Assembly (NCBI RefSeq): GCF_900129465.1
Contig: NZ_FSRA01000001.1
Coordinates: 2,854,482 to 2,918,481 of the forward strand
Direction of reading: 5' to 3'
DNA length: 64,000 nt
Source: Chitinophaga niabensis
GTDB lineage: Bacteria > Bacteroidota > Bacteroidia > Chitinophagales > Chitinophagaceae
The translations under genes were made by a program, and so were the position numbers. Below, in pieces: positions 17,393 through 27,034 of the stretch; position 1 is the first letter of the stretch; each line of letters begins with the position of its first letter. Under the pieces are notes generated by a model. It had not been told where the DNA came from and did not search any database. It saw nothing but the letters and a program-made list of their open reading frames with translations.

Positions 17393-18994
17393 TTAATAGT
17401 CGTCGTTTTGTTCCATATTGGGATTAGAGAGCATCTCCTTTTCCGGAATAGGCCAGTAGTAGTCCCTGGCGGTATAGGCCCTGTCCTGCACCTTGGTAGC
17501 AATACCGGTGGCGGGGTCAGTTGCGCCAAATACTTCTCCGTTCATTACGGTACTTACGGTGCCCCAGCGGCGGATGTCGAAGAAACGTTGCCCTTCAAAG
17601 CACAGCTCTGCCTGGCGTTCTCTGCGGATGAGGGTGCGCAGGGTTTCCTGAGAGTTGTAACGGGCAACTGCTACGGGCGGCATGCCGGCACGGTTACGGA
17701 TATCATTCAGGTGAGTGATAACATCCGGGTTTTGCCAGTCGCCACTTTCCACGAGGGCTTCTGCATAGCTCAGCAATACTTCTGCGTAACGGATGAACAT
17801 GAAGTCCAGCGTACCGGACTTCGCCTGCCTGTCCTTGGCATCGAGATATTTACGTACCCAGAAACCGGTGGCAGTGGATTTCTGCTGACCGATCCTGTCC
17901 AGGTTCAATGGGTTAGGGTCGAAAGGTTTCAGAATGTAGCTGGCATCAATGAAGTTCTGGCCGGGGAACAGTACTGCGCCGGTTAACCTGGGATCCCGGT
18001 TGTTTTTAAAGTTAGGATTGATCCTGTAGGCCAGTAAAGAATCTGCACCCAGCTCCCGGATGGTGAAACCCTGTTTTGTTTCAAAATTATCCACTACGGT
18101 GTTGGTGGGAGACAAATAAGTTTCACCGCCAATGCCCGCAGGTGCAAACCTTGTCCATGCAGTACCGCAACCATCCCTGCGATACCAGATACGTTCTTTA
18201 TTGAGTTCGCCCGTGTAAGTGAACAACTCCGCATAACTGTTTACAGTGGCGTTTGTACTGCGGTGTAACCTGTACACACCAGAGGAGATCACTTTCTTTG
18301 CAGCATCGATGGCCACATCATACTTCTTGAAATACATGGCCATACGAACGATCAGGGCATAACAGGTACCACTGGAGATACGCCAGGCTTCTTCATTGGA
18401 GTATTCTTTTGGTAATTTCTCGCCGCAGGTATTCAGCTCCGTGAGGATAAAGTTATACACTTCATCTACCGTATTACGTTTAAGCTTATTTTCCTCTGGT
18501 GTGAGTGAAACAGTGGAAATAGGAATACGGCCAAAGAACAACAGGCATTCCAGGTGATAATAAGCCCGCAGCGCCCTTGCTTCATATTTCATACGATCCC
18601 GTAAAAGGGAATCCATGAAGCATTTATCTACATTCTCCAGGAACCTGTTGGCACGGCGGATATCCAGGTAGTTATCACGCCAGATCCATTCCGCTACATC
18701 CCAGGTAGGGTTTTGTAATCCACGGGTGTACAGATCGTATTTCCCGATATGATCTCCACGGTTCACTGCTTCATCGCTCAGGCCTGAAGTAAGCATTACA
18801 TTCCTTCCGCTGGAACCGTCCGGCACACCTGCGTAAATAGAACCCAATGCGCCGATGGCATTGGCTTCCGTTGTCCACCATTCATTATCTGCAATACGGG
18901 TAGGATGATCGTTGGTCAGGAATTTTTCACATCCTGTTAATGCTACCATGATAGAAAAGGCAGCAATGCATATGTAGGAAAATTTCATTTTCAT
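17393..18994 (-). CDS. SusD/RagB-family surface glycan-binding lipoprotein
   Basis: About 533 residues from MKMKFSYICIAA, with lipobox VALTGC. The start at 18994 was chosen because the longer reading runs into the SusC stop and adds a hydrophilic leader. SusD features include DHPTRIADNEWWTTEANA near the N-terminus, the helix YEARALRAYYHLECLLFFG, and the C-terminal signature FIRYAEVLLSYAEALVES, followed by NRAGMPPV and RRERQAELCFEGQRFFDIRR. It forms the surface lid of the SusC transporter encoded 11 bp upstream. The ligand cannot be read from sequence. Confidence 0.95.
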   Translation of the reverse strand: MKMKFSYICIAAFSIMVALTGCEKFLTNDHPTRIADNEWWTTEANAIGALGSIYAGVPDGSSGRNVMLTSGLSDEAVNRGDHIGKYDLYTRGLQNPTWDVAEWIWRDNYLDIRRANRFLENVDKCFMDSLLRDRMKYEARALRAYYHLECLLFFGRIPISTVSLTPEENKLKRNTVDEVYNFILTELNTCGEKLPKEYSNEEAWRISSGTCYALIVRMAMYFKKYDVAIDAAKKVISSGVYRLHRSTNATVNSYAELFTYTGELNKERIWYRRDGCGTAWTRFAPAGIGGETYLSPTNTVVDNFETKQGFTIRELGADSLLAYRINPNFKNNRDPRLTGAVLFPGQNFIDASYILKPFDPNPLNLDRIGQQKSTATGFWVRKYLDAKDRQAKSGTLDFMFIRYAEVLLSYAEALVESGDWQNPDVITHLNDIRNRAGMPPVAVARYNSQETLRTLIRRERQAELCFEGQRFFDIRRWGTVSTVMNGEVFGATDPATGIATKVQDRAYTARDYYWPIPEKEMLSNPNMEQNDDY

Positions 18995-19005
18995 GATAAC
19001 AGAAT

Positions 19006-22000
19006 TTAGAATTGAACAGTTGCACCCACCATATAGGTTTTCATAATACCATACGTCCACTGGTTACCCTGGCTTTCCGGATCAACGAGCTTCATGCTGG
19101 TGATCACAAAAGGATTCTGGGCATTTGCGTATAATCTCACACCCTGTATACCGGCACGTTTTAATTTTGCGCTGCGAAGGTTATAACCCAGTTGAATAAA
19201 TTTCATGCGCATATATGCACCATTCTGGAACCAGAATGTAGAAGATGCTTTGTTACTTTCCGGTGCTACGTTCAGGCGGGGAAAACGGGCATTTGGTCTT
19301 TCCGGCGTCCAGTAGTTCTCTGCATAATACTGGGTAGGAACACCGCCATCAGCAGACATATCCAGTGGATACGCCAGCATTCCTTTCATGGCTATATCAG
19401 CATGAGACACGCCTTGTATGAGCCACTCAAGGTCCCAGTTCTTATAATCCACTTTAAAGTTGGCGAAGTAATTATACTCAGGGTTTGAATTACCGATCAG
19501 TTTCTGATCCCTTGAATCAATCAGGCCATCAGCATTTTGATCCACATACCGGATATCCCCTGGTTTTTGCCCTACAGCCAACGGTACTAACCCCTTTCCA
19601 TCTGTTCCAAAGTCCGAGGTTTGCAGCAGTCCATTTGCTTCGTAACCATAAATACCGAAAACAGGACCTCCATTCTGGTTAATGGTACTCGTATTCAAAG
19701 CTGGCTGAATGTATGGGCCTCCGATGAGCAATAGGATCCTGTTCCTGTTATAAGTGATACCGGGGCGGATGGAGAAGCCAAAGTCTTTATTCACCCTTTC
19801 ATTATAATTCACAGCTAGCTCCCAGCCTTTGTTACTTACTTCACCTGCATTGAGCGGAACCAGCCCTAAACCACCCACATAAGAAACCGGGGGTTCTAAC
19901 AGGATACCACTGGTTTTCTTATCGTAGTAATCAAAGGTTACTTCTACTTTATTTTTGAACAGGCCCAGATCAAAACCAAGGTCTGTCATCTTTACTGTTT
20001 CCCAGGTAATATCCGGGTTACCCCAAACCTCTTCTACCCCGCTGCTGGTATTGATCAGGTTCTGATAACGATAGGCGCCGATATCCTGGTTACCCAGCTG
20101 GCCGTAAGAAGCTCTGAGCTTAAGGTTACTGATGGAGCGGGAATCTTTCAGGAAGTTTTCTTTATGTACGTTCCAGCCTACTGCTACTGAGGGGAAATAA
20201 CCATACTTATGCCCGGGGCCGAACTTGGATGATCCATCCATCCGGACTGCTGCTTCCAGCAAGTATTTATCATCATAAGAATAGTTCACTTTAGCGAAGG
20301 TGCTGAACATGGAAGCTATATCCCACTCGCCACTCTGCTGTTGTTCCACTGAAGTTCCCAGCATGGCAAAGAAATGATGCTTCTTTAAGTCAAAAGTATA
20401 ATCAGCAGAACCACTGGCGTAATAATAAGTACCTCTTGCAGTTTCATAAGTACGTTGAAGTGCCCATGTCTGCACCAGGTTGTTGTTATAATAATCAAAG
20501 AAGTAAAAATTATCCCTGCGGGTACGGGTAGCATCACTATTCAGGCGATAACTGAACTGGCCTTTTAAATTGAAACCAGGGAACACTTCCCATTTGGGCT
20601 GCAGATTGATACTGCTTTGCATAGATTCATACCTTCTGTCTCCACCTTTTTCAGCGTAAGCCACGGGGTTTGCGATGTCTACATAACGTCCATAGCTATC
20701 GGGCTTTCCGGGTCTGGATGGATATTTTGGTAAAATAGTGGGAGGCACCCTGTATACATCTTCCAATATCCGGTTACCAGCGAAATCATTCGGTCTGTTT
20801 GGATAGGTCACATTCCTTTTGATCGCCATCATATCCATAAATACCAGGAACTTCTTGCTCAGGGATACGGAAGTATTGGCACGGATATTATATTTCTTAG
20901 AATCGTTATCCGGCACCATACCGCCATGATACTGATAGTTGGCTGATAAAGCAAAACGGGCCATGTTATTACCACCACTTACTGATAGTGAATGACTGGT
21001 GATAGGTGTTGTTCTGTCTATCACTTCTTTCTGCCAGTCTGTATTTGGATATTTAATTGGATCAGTTCCTGCAATGGTTTGATCAATATCGTTCTGGCTA
21101 TAGAAAATAGGTTTGCCTGCATTTACCTGCGCTTCGTTATACATCTTCATGTAAGTAGCAGCATCTACCAGTTTAGGCATAGTGGATGGGGTTTGAATTC
21201 CATAATAGCCATCATAGGTAACCTGTACCCTTCCCGGTACGCCCCGCTTAGTAGTTACGAGGATCACCCCGTTACCAGCACGGGCGCCGTAGATAGCAGC
21301 CGCTGCTGCATCTTTTAATACGGTTACACTTTCTACCGTGAGCGGGTCAATAAAGTTCATATCCATAGGAATACCATCTACCAATACCAGCGGACTGCCG
21401 CCACCTGAGTTAGTGGTACTGAGCCCCCTGATCTTGATAGTAGCCGCATCACCACCTGGTAAACCTGAACCCTGGCGTACCTGTAAACCGGTTACACCAC
21501 CCTGTAATGACTGGGATATTTGTGTAACGGGTTTCCCTGCTATCTGCGATTCTACATTTAGAGATCCTACAGCACTTGCAATGTGCTTACGTTGCATTTC
21601 GGAAAGCCCCACTACTACCACTTCATCCAATGCGGAAATATTTTCTTTAAGGGAGATCGTTAAACTGTTGGTTGCTTTTGTTACAGTATATTCCTGGGGC
21701 TCAAAACCCATCAGGCTAAACACGAGTACGTCGTTCTTCTCTGCGTTGATGGAGAAATAGCCATCTGCATCCGCCATTACTCCTTTATTTGAATCCTTGA
21801 TGCGGATCGTAACACCGGGAATACCGCTGGGTGGTTCCTTGGTGTCGAAGATGCGACCTTTTACGATAAAACCGCTATCCGCCACAATAGGCATATAAAA
21901 CAAGCGGTCCTCTTTCTCAACAATAGCCACCTGCTTGCGAATAATGCGGTAGGTAAGTTTAGTATCAGCCAATGCGAGGTCCAGCACTTCCCGGATGTCT

Positions 22001-22278
22001 TTGTCTTTTACATCCAGGCTTACTTTCCGCTCATTGAGCATCAATTCGTCTTTATAAAAGATGCGCCAGCTGCTTTGCTGCTTGATCTGTGAGAACAGCT
22101 CAGGCAGGCTACCTCCTTCCAGCTTAATGCTCAGCCGGCCCTGAGAGTACGATTCAGATGAAAAGGCACAGGTGGTTGTGACCAACAATAAAAAGAGACT
22201 TAGCTTCATAATCCGTAGCACTTTTAAAACAGCCTCTCCCCTGCGCGGGGAGCGCTTGCAGACATGGATTTTTTGCAT
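19006..22278 (-). CDS. SusC/RagA-family TonB-dependent transporter with STN signalling domain
   Basis: A 1090-residue importer. A basic leader and signal helix (LSLFLLLVTTTCAFSSESYS) are followed by an STN domain to about residue 105 and a carboxypeptidase-regulatory-like domain at about 137-205 (VKGRIFDTKEPPSGIPGVTI). The plug then follows with VVVVGLSEMQRK and VLKDAAAAAIYGARAGNGVI, and the barrel ends TYMVGATVQF. The plug box reads VVVVGL rather than the usual VVVVGYG. The STN domain and the upstream FecR/sigma pair indicate trans-envelope induction. The likely payload is the glycoside handled by the oxidoreductase/DUF1080 pair. Confidence 0.95.
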   Translation of the reverse strand: MQKIHVCKRSPRRGEAVLKVLRIMKLSLFLLLVTTTCAFSSESYSQGRLSIKLEGGSLPELFSQIKQQSSWRIFYKDELMLNERKVSLDVKDKDIREVLDLALADTKLTYRIIRKQVAIVEKEDRLFYMPIVADSGFIVKGRIFDTKEPPSGIPGVTIRIKDSNKGVMADADGYFSINAEKNDVLVFSLMGFEPQEYTVTKATNSLTISLKENISALDEVVVVGLSEMQRKHIASAVGSLNVESQIAGKPVTQISQSLQGGVTGLQVRQGSGLPGGDAATIKIRGLSTTNSGGGSPLVLVDGIPMDMNFIDPLTVESVTVLKDAAAAAIYGARAGNGVILVTTKRGVPGRVQVTYDGYYGIQTPSTMPKLVDAATYMKMYNEAQVNAGKPIFYSQNDIDQTIAGTDPIKYPNTDWQKEVIDRTTPITSHSLSVSGGNNMARFALSANYQYHGGMVPDNDSKKYNIRANTSVSLSKKFLVFMDMMAIKRNVTYPNRPNDFAGNRILEDVYRVPPTILPKYPSRPGKPDSYGRYVDIANPVAYAEKGGDRRYESMQSSINLQPKWEVFPGFNLKGQFSYRLNSDATRTRRDNFYFFDYYNNNLVQTWALQRTYETARGTYYYASGSADYTFDLKKHHFFAMLGTSVEQQQSGEWDIASMFSTFAKVNYSYDDKYLLEAAVRMDGSSKFGPGHKYGYFPSVAVGWNVHKENFLKDSRSISNLKLRASYGQLGNQDIGAYRYQNLINTSSGVEEVWGNPDITWETVKMTDLGFDLGLFKNKVEVTFDYYDKKTSGILLEPPVSYVGGLGLVPLNAGEVSNKGWELAVNYNERVNKDFGFSIRPGITYNRNRILLLIGGPYIQPALNTSTINQNGGPVFGIYGYEANGLLQTSDFGTDGKGLVPLAVGQKPGDIRYVDQNADGLIDSRDQKLIGNSNPEYNYFANFKVDYKNWDLEWLIQGVSHADIAMKGMLAYPLDMSADGGVPTQYYAENYWTPERPNARFPRLNVAPESNKASSTFWFQNGAYMRMKFIQLGYNLRSAKLKRAGIQGVRLYANAQNPFVITSMKLVDPESQGNQWTYGIMKTYMVGATVQF

Positions 22279-22315
22279 ACATTTACAGTGTTTAATTTAG
22301 AAAATAGTTAAGCCT

Positions 22316-22369
22316 GTCCCGCAGTCCTGCGGGACCAGTAACCGGGAGAAGGGCCAACTTCTTCCGGTT
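22316..22369. promoter_or_regulatory. two hairpins in the second FecR-SusC leader
   Basis: GTCCCGCAG (22316-22324) pairs with CTGCGGGAC (22327-22335). AACCGGGAGAAG (22340-22351) pairs with CTTCTTCCGGTT (22358-22369) with one G-T wobble, followed by T residues on the + strand. The layout matches the FecR-SusC gap of the first locus: two consecutive hairpins, with the T tract on the strand opposite to transcription. Confidence 0.5.
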
Positions 22370-22396
22370 TTTTCAGCTCCTTTTTGGTTGTTTACT

Positions 22397-23470
22397 TTAT
22401 TTTTTAAAGATGAATCCCTCTTCTGTACGTTTGTAAGTTAATCCTGTACTGACGCTCACGGCATCCAGCACTGTTTCTACATCGTCCGCCAGATCAAGAT
22501 CTCCGGAGAATGTTGCTTGTTCGTTGGCTTGTAAGGTGATACGAATGTTAAAATACCTGCCTAGTCTCTTTATTATATGATTTAATGGTGCATGTTCAAA
22601 TTGTAACTTTCCGTCTTTCCAGGAAGTATATTCCAGGGTATTAACGATCTGCTTACTGAGTTGCAGGCCATTAAAACCGGCTTTCTCTCCGGGTGACAGT
22701 AATTGCTCTTTATCGCTGCTGTTGGCTTTCACCTTTACATTACCGGTCACCAGCACAACAGATTGCTCTGCATCATCCGCATACGCACTTACATTGAAAC
22801 CGGTTCCCAATACCGTGGTGCGGAGATTATTTGTATAAACAAAAAACGGAACGCCTGCTTTCTGCGACACATCAAAGTAAGCCTCCCCTTCCAGGAACAC
22901 TTCTCTTTTCAGCCCATCAAACGCAACAGGATAGATCATCCTGGAACCTGCATTCAGCCAGGCTACCGTACCATCTTCCAGCGTAATGTGGGCACGGCGG
23001 CCATATGGAACAATGAGGGTGTTATATTGTTCCCCGTTATGTTCCTGATCCACCTGTTGCGTATTATTCACCAATACCCCCTGCTGATTGTATTTCAGCG
23101 TGGCATTGGTACCGTTTACTGTCATTTGCCGGTTATTACCCAGCATAAGCCTGGTTTCCGTAGTGGTATCTGAAATATGTTGTTGTTTCGCGAACTGCAG
23201 GATACCGCTTTCTTCTTTCTGTGCCTTGTCCGGCAACAGCCACCATGTGGCAGCTATCAGTACAGCAGCTGCAGCGGCCACTGCTTTCCAACCTATCCTG
23301 CGATAACGTGGCTGTTCTAGTGTAAAGTCATTTTTAATACGATCCCATAACGCCGCCTTTTCGTCCTCCGGAAATACCTCATTACCCGCGGACCGGCTGA
23401 TCTGTTTTACAGATGCCTCCAACGGATCGTTCTCTCCGGACTGTTTTTCTTCATGGATGTGCTGCGTCAT
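22397..23470 (-). CDS. FecR-family anti-sigma factor
   Basis: A 357-residue anti-sigma factor. The cytoplasmic segment is about residues 1-60, and one membrane helix follows near 62-80 (AVAAAAAVLIAATWWLLP). The periplasmic FecR domain has RAHITLEDGTVAWLNAGSRM, FLEGEAYFDVSQKAG and VLGTGFNVSAYADD, and a DUF4974 domain closes the protein (LNHIIKRLGRYFNIRITL). It is 66 bp downstream of the sigma gene and 118 bp upstream of the STN-bearing SusC, so it should couple ligand binding to sigma release for this locus. Confidence 0.95.
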   Translation of the reverse strand: MTQHIHEEKQSGENDPLEASVKQISRSAGNEVFPEDEKAALWDRIKNDFTLEQPRYRRIGWKAVAAAAAVLIAATWWLLPDKAQKEESGILQFAKQQHISDTTTETRLMLGNNRQMTVNGTNATLKYNQQGVLVNNTQQVDQEHNGEQYNTLIVPYGRRAHITLEDGTVAWLNAGSRMIYPVAFDGLKREVFLEGEAYFDVSQKAGVPFFVYTNNLRTTVLGTGFNVSAYADDAEQSVVLVTGNVKVKANSSDKEQLLSPGEKAGFNGLQLSKQIVNTLEYTSWKDGKLQFEHAPLNHIIKRLGRYFNIRITLQANEQATFSGDLDLADDVETVLDAVSVSTGLTYKRTEEGFIFKK

Positions 23471-23536
23471 GCTTGATTTATTGTATAGAGTGAGGAAATA
23501 GGTATATATAGACTAAGGGGAATAAAAAAAATTAAA

Positions 23537-24139
23537 TTATTTGAGAAGGGCCAAAAGCACTGCTGCCAGGTAATAAACTGGGACTTGCTTAAGCTGTTCA
23601 CGGAGCTGCTGGAAAGCACGGTATGCCAGGGTACGGCAGGTGGGGACGGTGATCTTCATCACAGAAGCGATCTCTTCATAACTTAATTCCGCATTATAAC
23701 GCAGGTAGATCACCTCTTTCTGGCGGGCCGGGAGTTGCCGGAGGGCAACTGCCAGTTGCTGCATGGTTTGCTGTTGTTCTTCGTCGGCGATCTTCAGGTG
23801 TTGTGTATCATATTCTATGAGGAACTCCATTTCCGGGTCTACCCCGGCCTTCCATGCAGCGGCTTTTTTACTGGCTTCGTGGAGCCTTCTGCGGAAAGCG
23901 CCCAGCAGGTAGAAGCGGATATTAACTGTGTCGGAAAGGTTACGGGAATAACGGTGCAGATCAACAAAGAGGTCGTGAATACAGTCCTTTATCGTGTCCT
24001 CATCTTTCAAATAGCGAAGACCGTAACGATACAGGACATCCGCATACGCTTCATACAACTCCTTAAATGCTGCTGCATCCCCATCCTTAATGGCGGACCA
24101 CAGTGCATTTTCATCTTTAAAATGCTTCAGATTGTCCAA
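23537..24139 (-). CDS. ECF RNA polymerase sigma factor (FecI-like), TTG start
   Basis: A 200-residue ECF sigma factor. Region 2 shows AAFKELYEAYADVLYRYGLR and IKDCIHDLFVDLHRYSRNL; region 4 shows LPARQKEVIYLRYNAELSYE and the recognition helix in VMKITVPTCRTLAYRAFQQL. The start codon is TTG; no ATG occurs before the conserved sigma region, so TTG is needed to include it. The C-terminus ends in a short hydrophobic tail (VYYLAAVLLALL), slightly unusual for ECF factors. It heads the second leftward SusC/SusD locus. The 96-bp gap to the divergent AraC gene must contain both promoters. Confidence 0.92.
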   Translation of the reverse strand: MDNLKHFKDENALWSAIKDGDAAAFKELYEAYADVLYRYGLRYLKDEDTIKDCIHDLFVDLHRYSRNLSDTVNIRFYLLGAFRRRLHEASKKAAAWKAGVDPEMEFLIEYDTQHLKIADEEQQQTMQQLAVALRQLPARQKEVIYLRYNAELSYEEIASVMKITVPTCRTLAYRAFQQLREQLKQVPVYYLAAVLLALLK

Positions 24140-24235
24140 TTGCGGTTCTTGATGATCTTATTTAGTGGAAAGATGCTCTGCCAATATATAAAACTTTTCG
24201 AAATGATTCCTGAAAGGTAAGTTAACTTTATACAA

Positions 24236-25030
24236 GTGTATCTTACGTTTCAGCCACCACCGCAATTGGCCCGGCATGTACGCATGTTCTGGGTGTTCGA
24301 GTACGATGTGCCCGAAGGGCAGCCTTATGTATACCGTTCTATGGCAGATGGCTGTGCGGAAATGGTTTTCCATTACAAGGGGGCGTTTTCGGAGGTTGAT
24401 TCAGCAGATTATCATCCTGCAGTGCTGCATGCACAAACTAGCCGGCACCGGCGGTTCCTTACCCACGGGAGCTTTGGCATCTTCGGGGCCTACCTCTACC
24501 CTACTGCTTTACCGCAGCTTTTTGGTTTGTCTTCTTCTTCTTTTAGCAACCAGATGCCGCAGTTAACGGATTTCCTGGGCGCTGAAGGTGCCTTTCTAAC
24601 AGAACAGATCATGACGGCGCCGAGTCATAAGCAGCGGGTACATTTGCTGAGTGTTTTTTTGCAGCAGCGGTTGGGTGGGCGCGAGCAGGACGAAACTGCT
24701 GCCCATGTAGCCGTAAAACATATCATTCAAGTGAACGGCCAGGTAGACGTGGCCTCTCTGGCTTCCCGCATCTGTCTCTCCACCCGGCAATTTGAGCGCA
24801 AGTTCAAAGAGTTCAGCGGTTTCTCTCCCAAAACATACACCCGCATCATCCGCTTCCAGCGTGCCCTGGCTGAATATGGGAACAAACACCTCAACATGAC
24901 GGAGATAGCCTACCAATGCGGATACTATGATCAATCCCATTTCATTCACGACTTCCGTGAATTCTCCGGATACCATCCGCGGCAGTACTTTTCCGGCCGG
25001 CCCGAGGGGATAGAGTACCGGGAGGGTTGA
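24236..25030 (+). CDS. AraC-family transcriptional regulator with DUF6597-type N-terminal domain
   Basis: A 264-residue regulator starting at GTG. The N-terminal half (YLTFQPPPQLARHVRMFWVF, then YRSMADGCAEMVFHYKGAF) resembles the DUF6597 sensor domain of Bacteroidota AraC proteins. The C-terminal half has the two AraC helix-turn-helices: VASLASRICLSTRQFERKFK, and MTEIAYQCGYYDQSHFIHDF ending in GYHPRQYF. It is divergent from the sigma gene and 69 bp ahead of a VOC-family gene that it may control, since such regulator/VOC pairs are common. The ligand is unknown. Confidence 0.9.
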   Translation: MYLTFQPPPQLARHVRMFWVFEYDVPEGQPYVYRSMADGCAEMVFHYKGAFSEVDSADYHPAVLHAQTSRHRRFLTHGSFGIFGAYLYPTALPQLFGLSSSSFSNQMPQLTDFLGAEGAFLTEQIMTAPSHKQRVHLLSVFLQQRLGGREQDETAAHVAVKHIIQVNGQVDVASLASRICLSTRQFERKFKEFSGFSPKTYTRIIRFQRALAEYGNKHLNMTEIAYQCGYYDQSHFIHDFREFSGYHPRQYFSGRPEGIEYREG

Positions 25031-25099
25031 AAATGTCGTGTTTCTCCAATTTTGGTCTGGCTTTTGCCCATTATTTTGGGTTCATAAAAACCTAAGTAT

Positions 25100-25456
25100 A
25101 TGGCACATCCGACTGTAAGCCCTTATTTCATCTTAAAAGATGGGGCGGCTTTTCTTTCTTTTCTGACAACTGTATTTGGTGCAACAACAATTGCGCTGCA
25201 TCATAACGACAAAGGTGGAATAATGCATGGTGAAGCAGGCATTGGTGATAGCGTGATCATGTTCGGGGAAAGTTCCGGTGCTTTTCCTGATGAAACAGGA
25301 TCTGTATTTATTTATGTAAAAGATACAGACGAAACTTATCGAAAAGCGATGGCAGAGGGTTCTGAGTCCCGCCAGGAGCCGTCGGATAAAGATTATGGGC
25401 GTGCAGCGGGGATAAGAGATCCGTTCGGGAATACCTGGTGGATCACGCAGGTGTAG
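25100..25456 (+). CDS. VOC-superfamily (glyoxalase/PhnB-like) protein
   Basis: A 118-residue single-domain VOC protein. It reads VSPYFILKDGAAFLSFLTTV at the start, then GEAGIGDSVIMFGESS, and ends GRAAGIRDPFGNTWWITQV, the usual last strand of PhnB/bleomycin-resistance-like members. VOC proteins bind a metal and act as small dioxygenases, isomerases or drug-binding proteins; subfamily and substrate are not clear. Its 3' end overlaps the convergent PlsC gene by 14 bp. Confidence 0.88.
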   Translation: MAHPTVSPYFILKDGAAFLSFLTTVFGATTIALHHNDKGGIMHGEAGIGDSVIMFGESSGAFPDETGSVFIYVKDTDETYRKAMAEGSESRQEPSDKDYGRAAGIRDPFGNTWWITQV

Positions 25457-26210
25457 GTTCTACTCCTCCATTGGTTAAATAATGGTCCCACATCATCATA
25501 AATATCTTTTCCTTCAATGCCGGCAGGTCTTCCTTTGTGAGGCCCTTTGTTTCCACCGGCGGCAGAAAATGGTAATCTATCCGATGCGGTAAAGCGAAGA
25601 AGAATTTATCGGGCACCAGTATTTTACGGGTATGGAAAATTAAAGAAGGAATGATGGGCGTTTGCGTTTCAATAGCGAGCGCAAATGCCCCATCATAAAA
25701 GCGTTTTAATGGAAATGGCGTGCGGTTACGGGTGCCCTCGGGGAATAAAGCCATATGCATACCCATTTTTAACGCATTCCGCATATGTTCGAAACTCTGC
25801 TTGCGGCTCAGATCATCGTTCCGGTTCACTATAATGCCCCCGATCTTGTACATCATACCAAAGATCGGCACCTTGACTAAATCATGTTTGGCCAGGGTTT
25901 TATTGGTGCCCGGAATGCCGGGTGTAGCTACCAGTACATCCACGAAAGAATTGTGGTTGCATACTACCACGTACACCTTGCCTTTTTCAAAATATTGCTT
26001 CCCTTTACGGTAAACGGGGCAAAAGATAAGGGTCATGTAGACTTTCATCCATATCCTCCCCAATATGAGGAAGTTGCGCGTCTTAGCAGGATCAGGTAAA
26101 AAGGAGAAGATCCAGATAGGGATAAGTACAATCAACATAGTGGCCACGAAAAGTAACAGTCCGTAAACTGCAAAAACACGACCAGCAATGTTTCTGAACA
26201 ATTTTATCAT
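25443..26210 (-). CDS. plsC: 1-acyl-sn-glycerol-3-phosphate acyltransferase (PlsC family)
   Basis: A 255-residue membrane acyltransferase that makes phosphatidic acid from lysophosphatidic acid. An N-terminal membrane helix (VYGLLLFVATMLIVLIPIWI) is followed by the catalytic H-x4-D motif in NHNSFVDV. The substrate-binding motif FPEGTRNR and the downstream motif TPIIPSLIFH are also present. It starts 2 bp after the uracil-DNA glycosylase stop, so the two are co-transcribed. The order and size are standard for the family. Confidence 0.93.
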   Translation of the reverse strand: MIKLFRNIAGRVFAVYGLLLFVATMLIVLIPIWIFSFLPDPAKTRNFLILGRIWMKVYMTLIFCPVYRKGKQYFEKGKVYVVVCNHNSFVDVLVATPGIPGTNKTLAKHDLVKVPIFGMMYKIGGIIVNRNDDLSRKQSFEHMRNALKMGMHMALFPEGTRNRTPFPLKRFYDGAFALAIETQTPIIPSLIFHTRKILVPDKFFFALPHRIDYHFLPPVETKGLTKEDLPALKEKIFMMMWDHYLTNGGVEPTPA

Positions 26211-26212
26211 AG

Positions 26213-26884
26213 TTATAGTTGCCAGTTAACCGGTTCTTTTCCCTGCTTCACAAGAATCTCATTCGTTTTGGAAAAGTGACGGCATCCGTAAAACCCTTTG
26301 TCTACACTAAATGGTGAAGGATGGGCCGCTTTTAAGATATAATGCCTGGTAGCGTCTATCAAAACCTGCTTATCCTGCGCAAATTTACCCCAAAGCAGGA
26401 AGACCAGGCCTTCTTTTGTGTCGGAGAGCCTTTTTATCACGGCATCTGTAAAATTCTCCCAGCCTATTTTACTGTGGGAAGCAGGCTCCCCTGCCCTCAC
26501 TGTCAACATGGCATTCAGCAATAGTACGCCGTTTTCGGCCCAGGGGGTGAGATCGCCGGTGTCTGCGATGGGAATGCCGAGGTCTGTGTTCATTTCCTTG
26601 TAGATATTCACCAGGGAAGGCGGCGGTTTAATACCTTTCTGCACAGAGAAACAGAGGCCATGGGCCTGACCTGGGCCGTGATAAGGATCCTGGCCTAATA
26701 TCACTACCTTTACCTTATCAAAGGGTGTTTTATCGAACGCATTAAAGATCAGGTTACCGGGGGGGTATATGGTCTTTCCGGAGGCCTTTTCATGCTTGAG
26801 GGACATGACGATCTGCTCAAAATAGGATTTTTGGAATTCGTCTTTAAGTGCCTCTTTCCAACTGCTTTCAATCTTTACATCCAT
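26213..26884 (-). CDS. ung: uracil-DNA glycosylase, family 1
   Basis: A 223-residue base-excision repair enzyme. The catalytic water-activating motif reads [18 protein letters not shown], with the Asp and the uracil-stacking region intact. The uracil-recognition Asn lies in [11 protein letters not shown]. The DNA-intercalation loop reads [20 protein letters not shown]. Length matches Ung. It is the promoter-proximal gene of the ung-plsC pair and diverges from the tRNA locus. Confidence 0.97.
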   Translation of the reverse strand: MDVKIESSWKEALKDEFQKSYFEQIVMSLKHEKASGKTIYPPGNLIFNAFDKTPFDKVKVVILGQDPYHGPGQAHGLCFSVQKGIKPPPSLVNIYKEMNTDLGIPIADTGDLTPWAENGVLLLNAMLTVRAGEPASHSKIGWENFTDAVIKRLSDTKEGLVFLLWGKFAQDKQVLIDATRHYILKAAHPSPFSVDKGFYGCRHFSKTNEILVKQGKEPVNWQL

Positions 26885-26910
26885 TTAATTAGCTTTGAAA
26901 CAACGGAATA

Positions 26911-26943
26911 TTTGATTTATTGGTGGAAAATTATATAAATTTG
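26911..26943 (+). promoter_or_regulatory. Bacteroidota-type promoter for the tRNA locus
   Basis: A -33-type TTTG (26911-26914) is followed 21 bp later by TAAATTTG (26936-26943), matching the Bacteroidota TTTG-N19-21-TAnnTTTG pattern. It reads rightwards into the tRNA fragments and the tRNA-Arg gene. Confidence 0.65.
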
Positions 26944-26990
26944 CACTCCCAATAAAAATTAATTTTATTTAATTAGTGATTGAGTGGGAT

Positions 26991-27016
26991 GAGCAGCTGC
27001 CTTCTAAGCAGCAGGT
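26991..27016 (+). pseudogene. 26-bp remnant of tRNA-Arg (anticodon arm)
   Basis: These 26 bases are identical to the anticodon-arm part of the intact tRNA-Arg at 27111-27184 (GAGC of the D arm to the variable AGGT). Acceptor, D-loop and T arm are missing on both sides. It is probably debris from recombination at the locus. Confidence 0.75.
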
Positions 27017-27034
27017 GCTTAAAACAAAGATACT

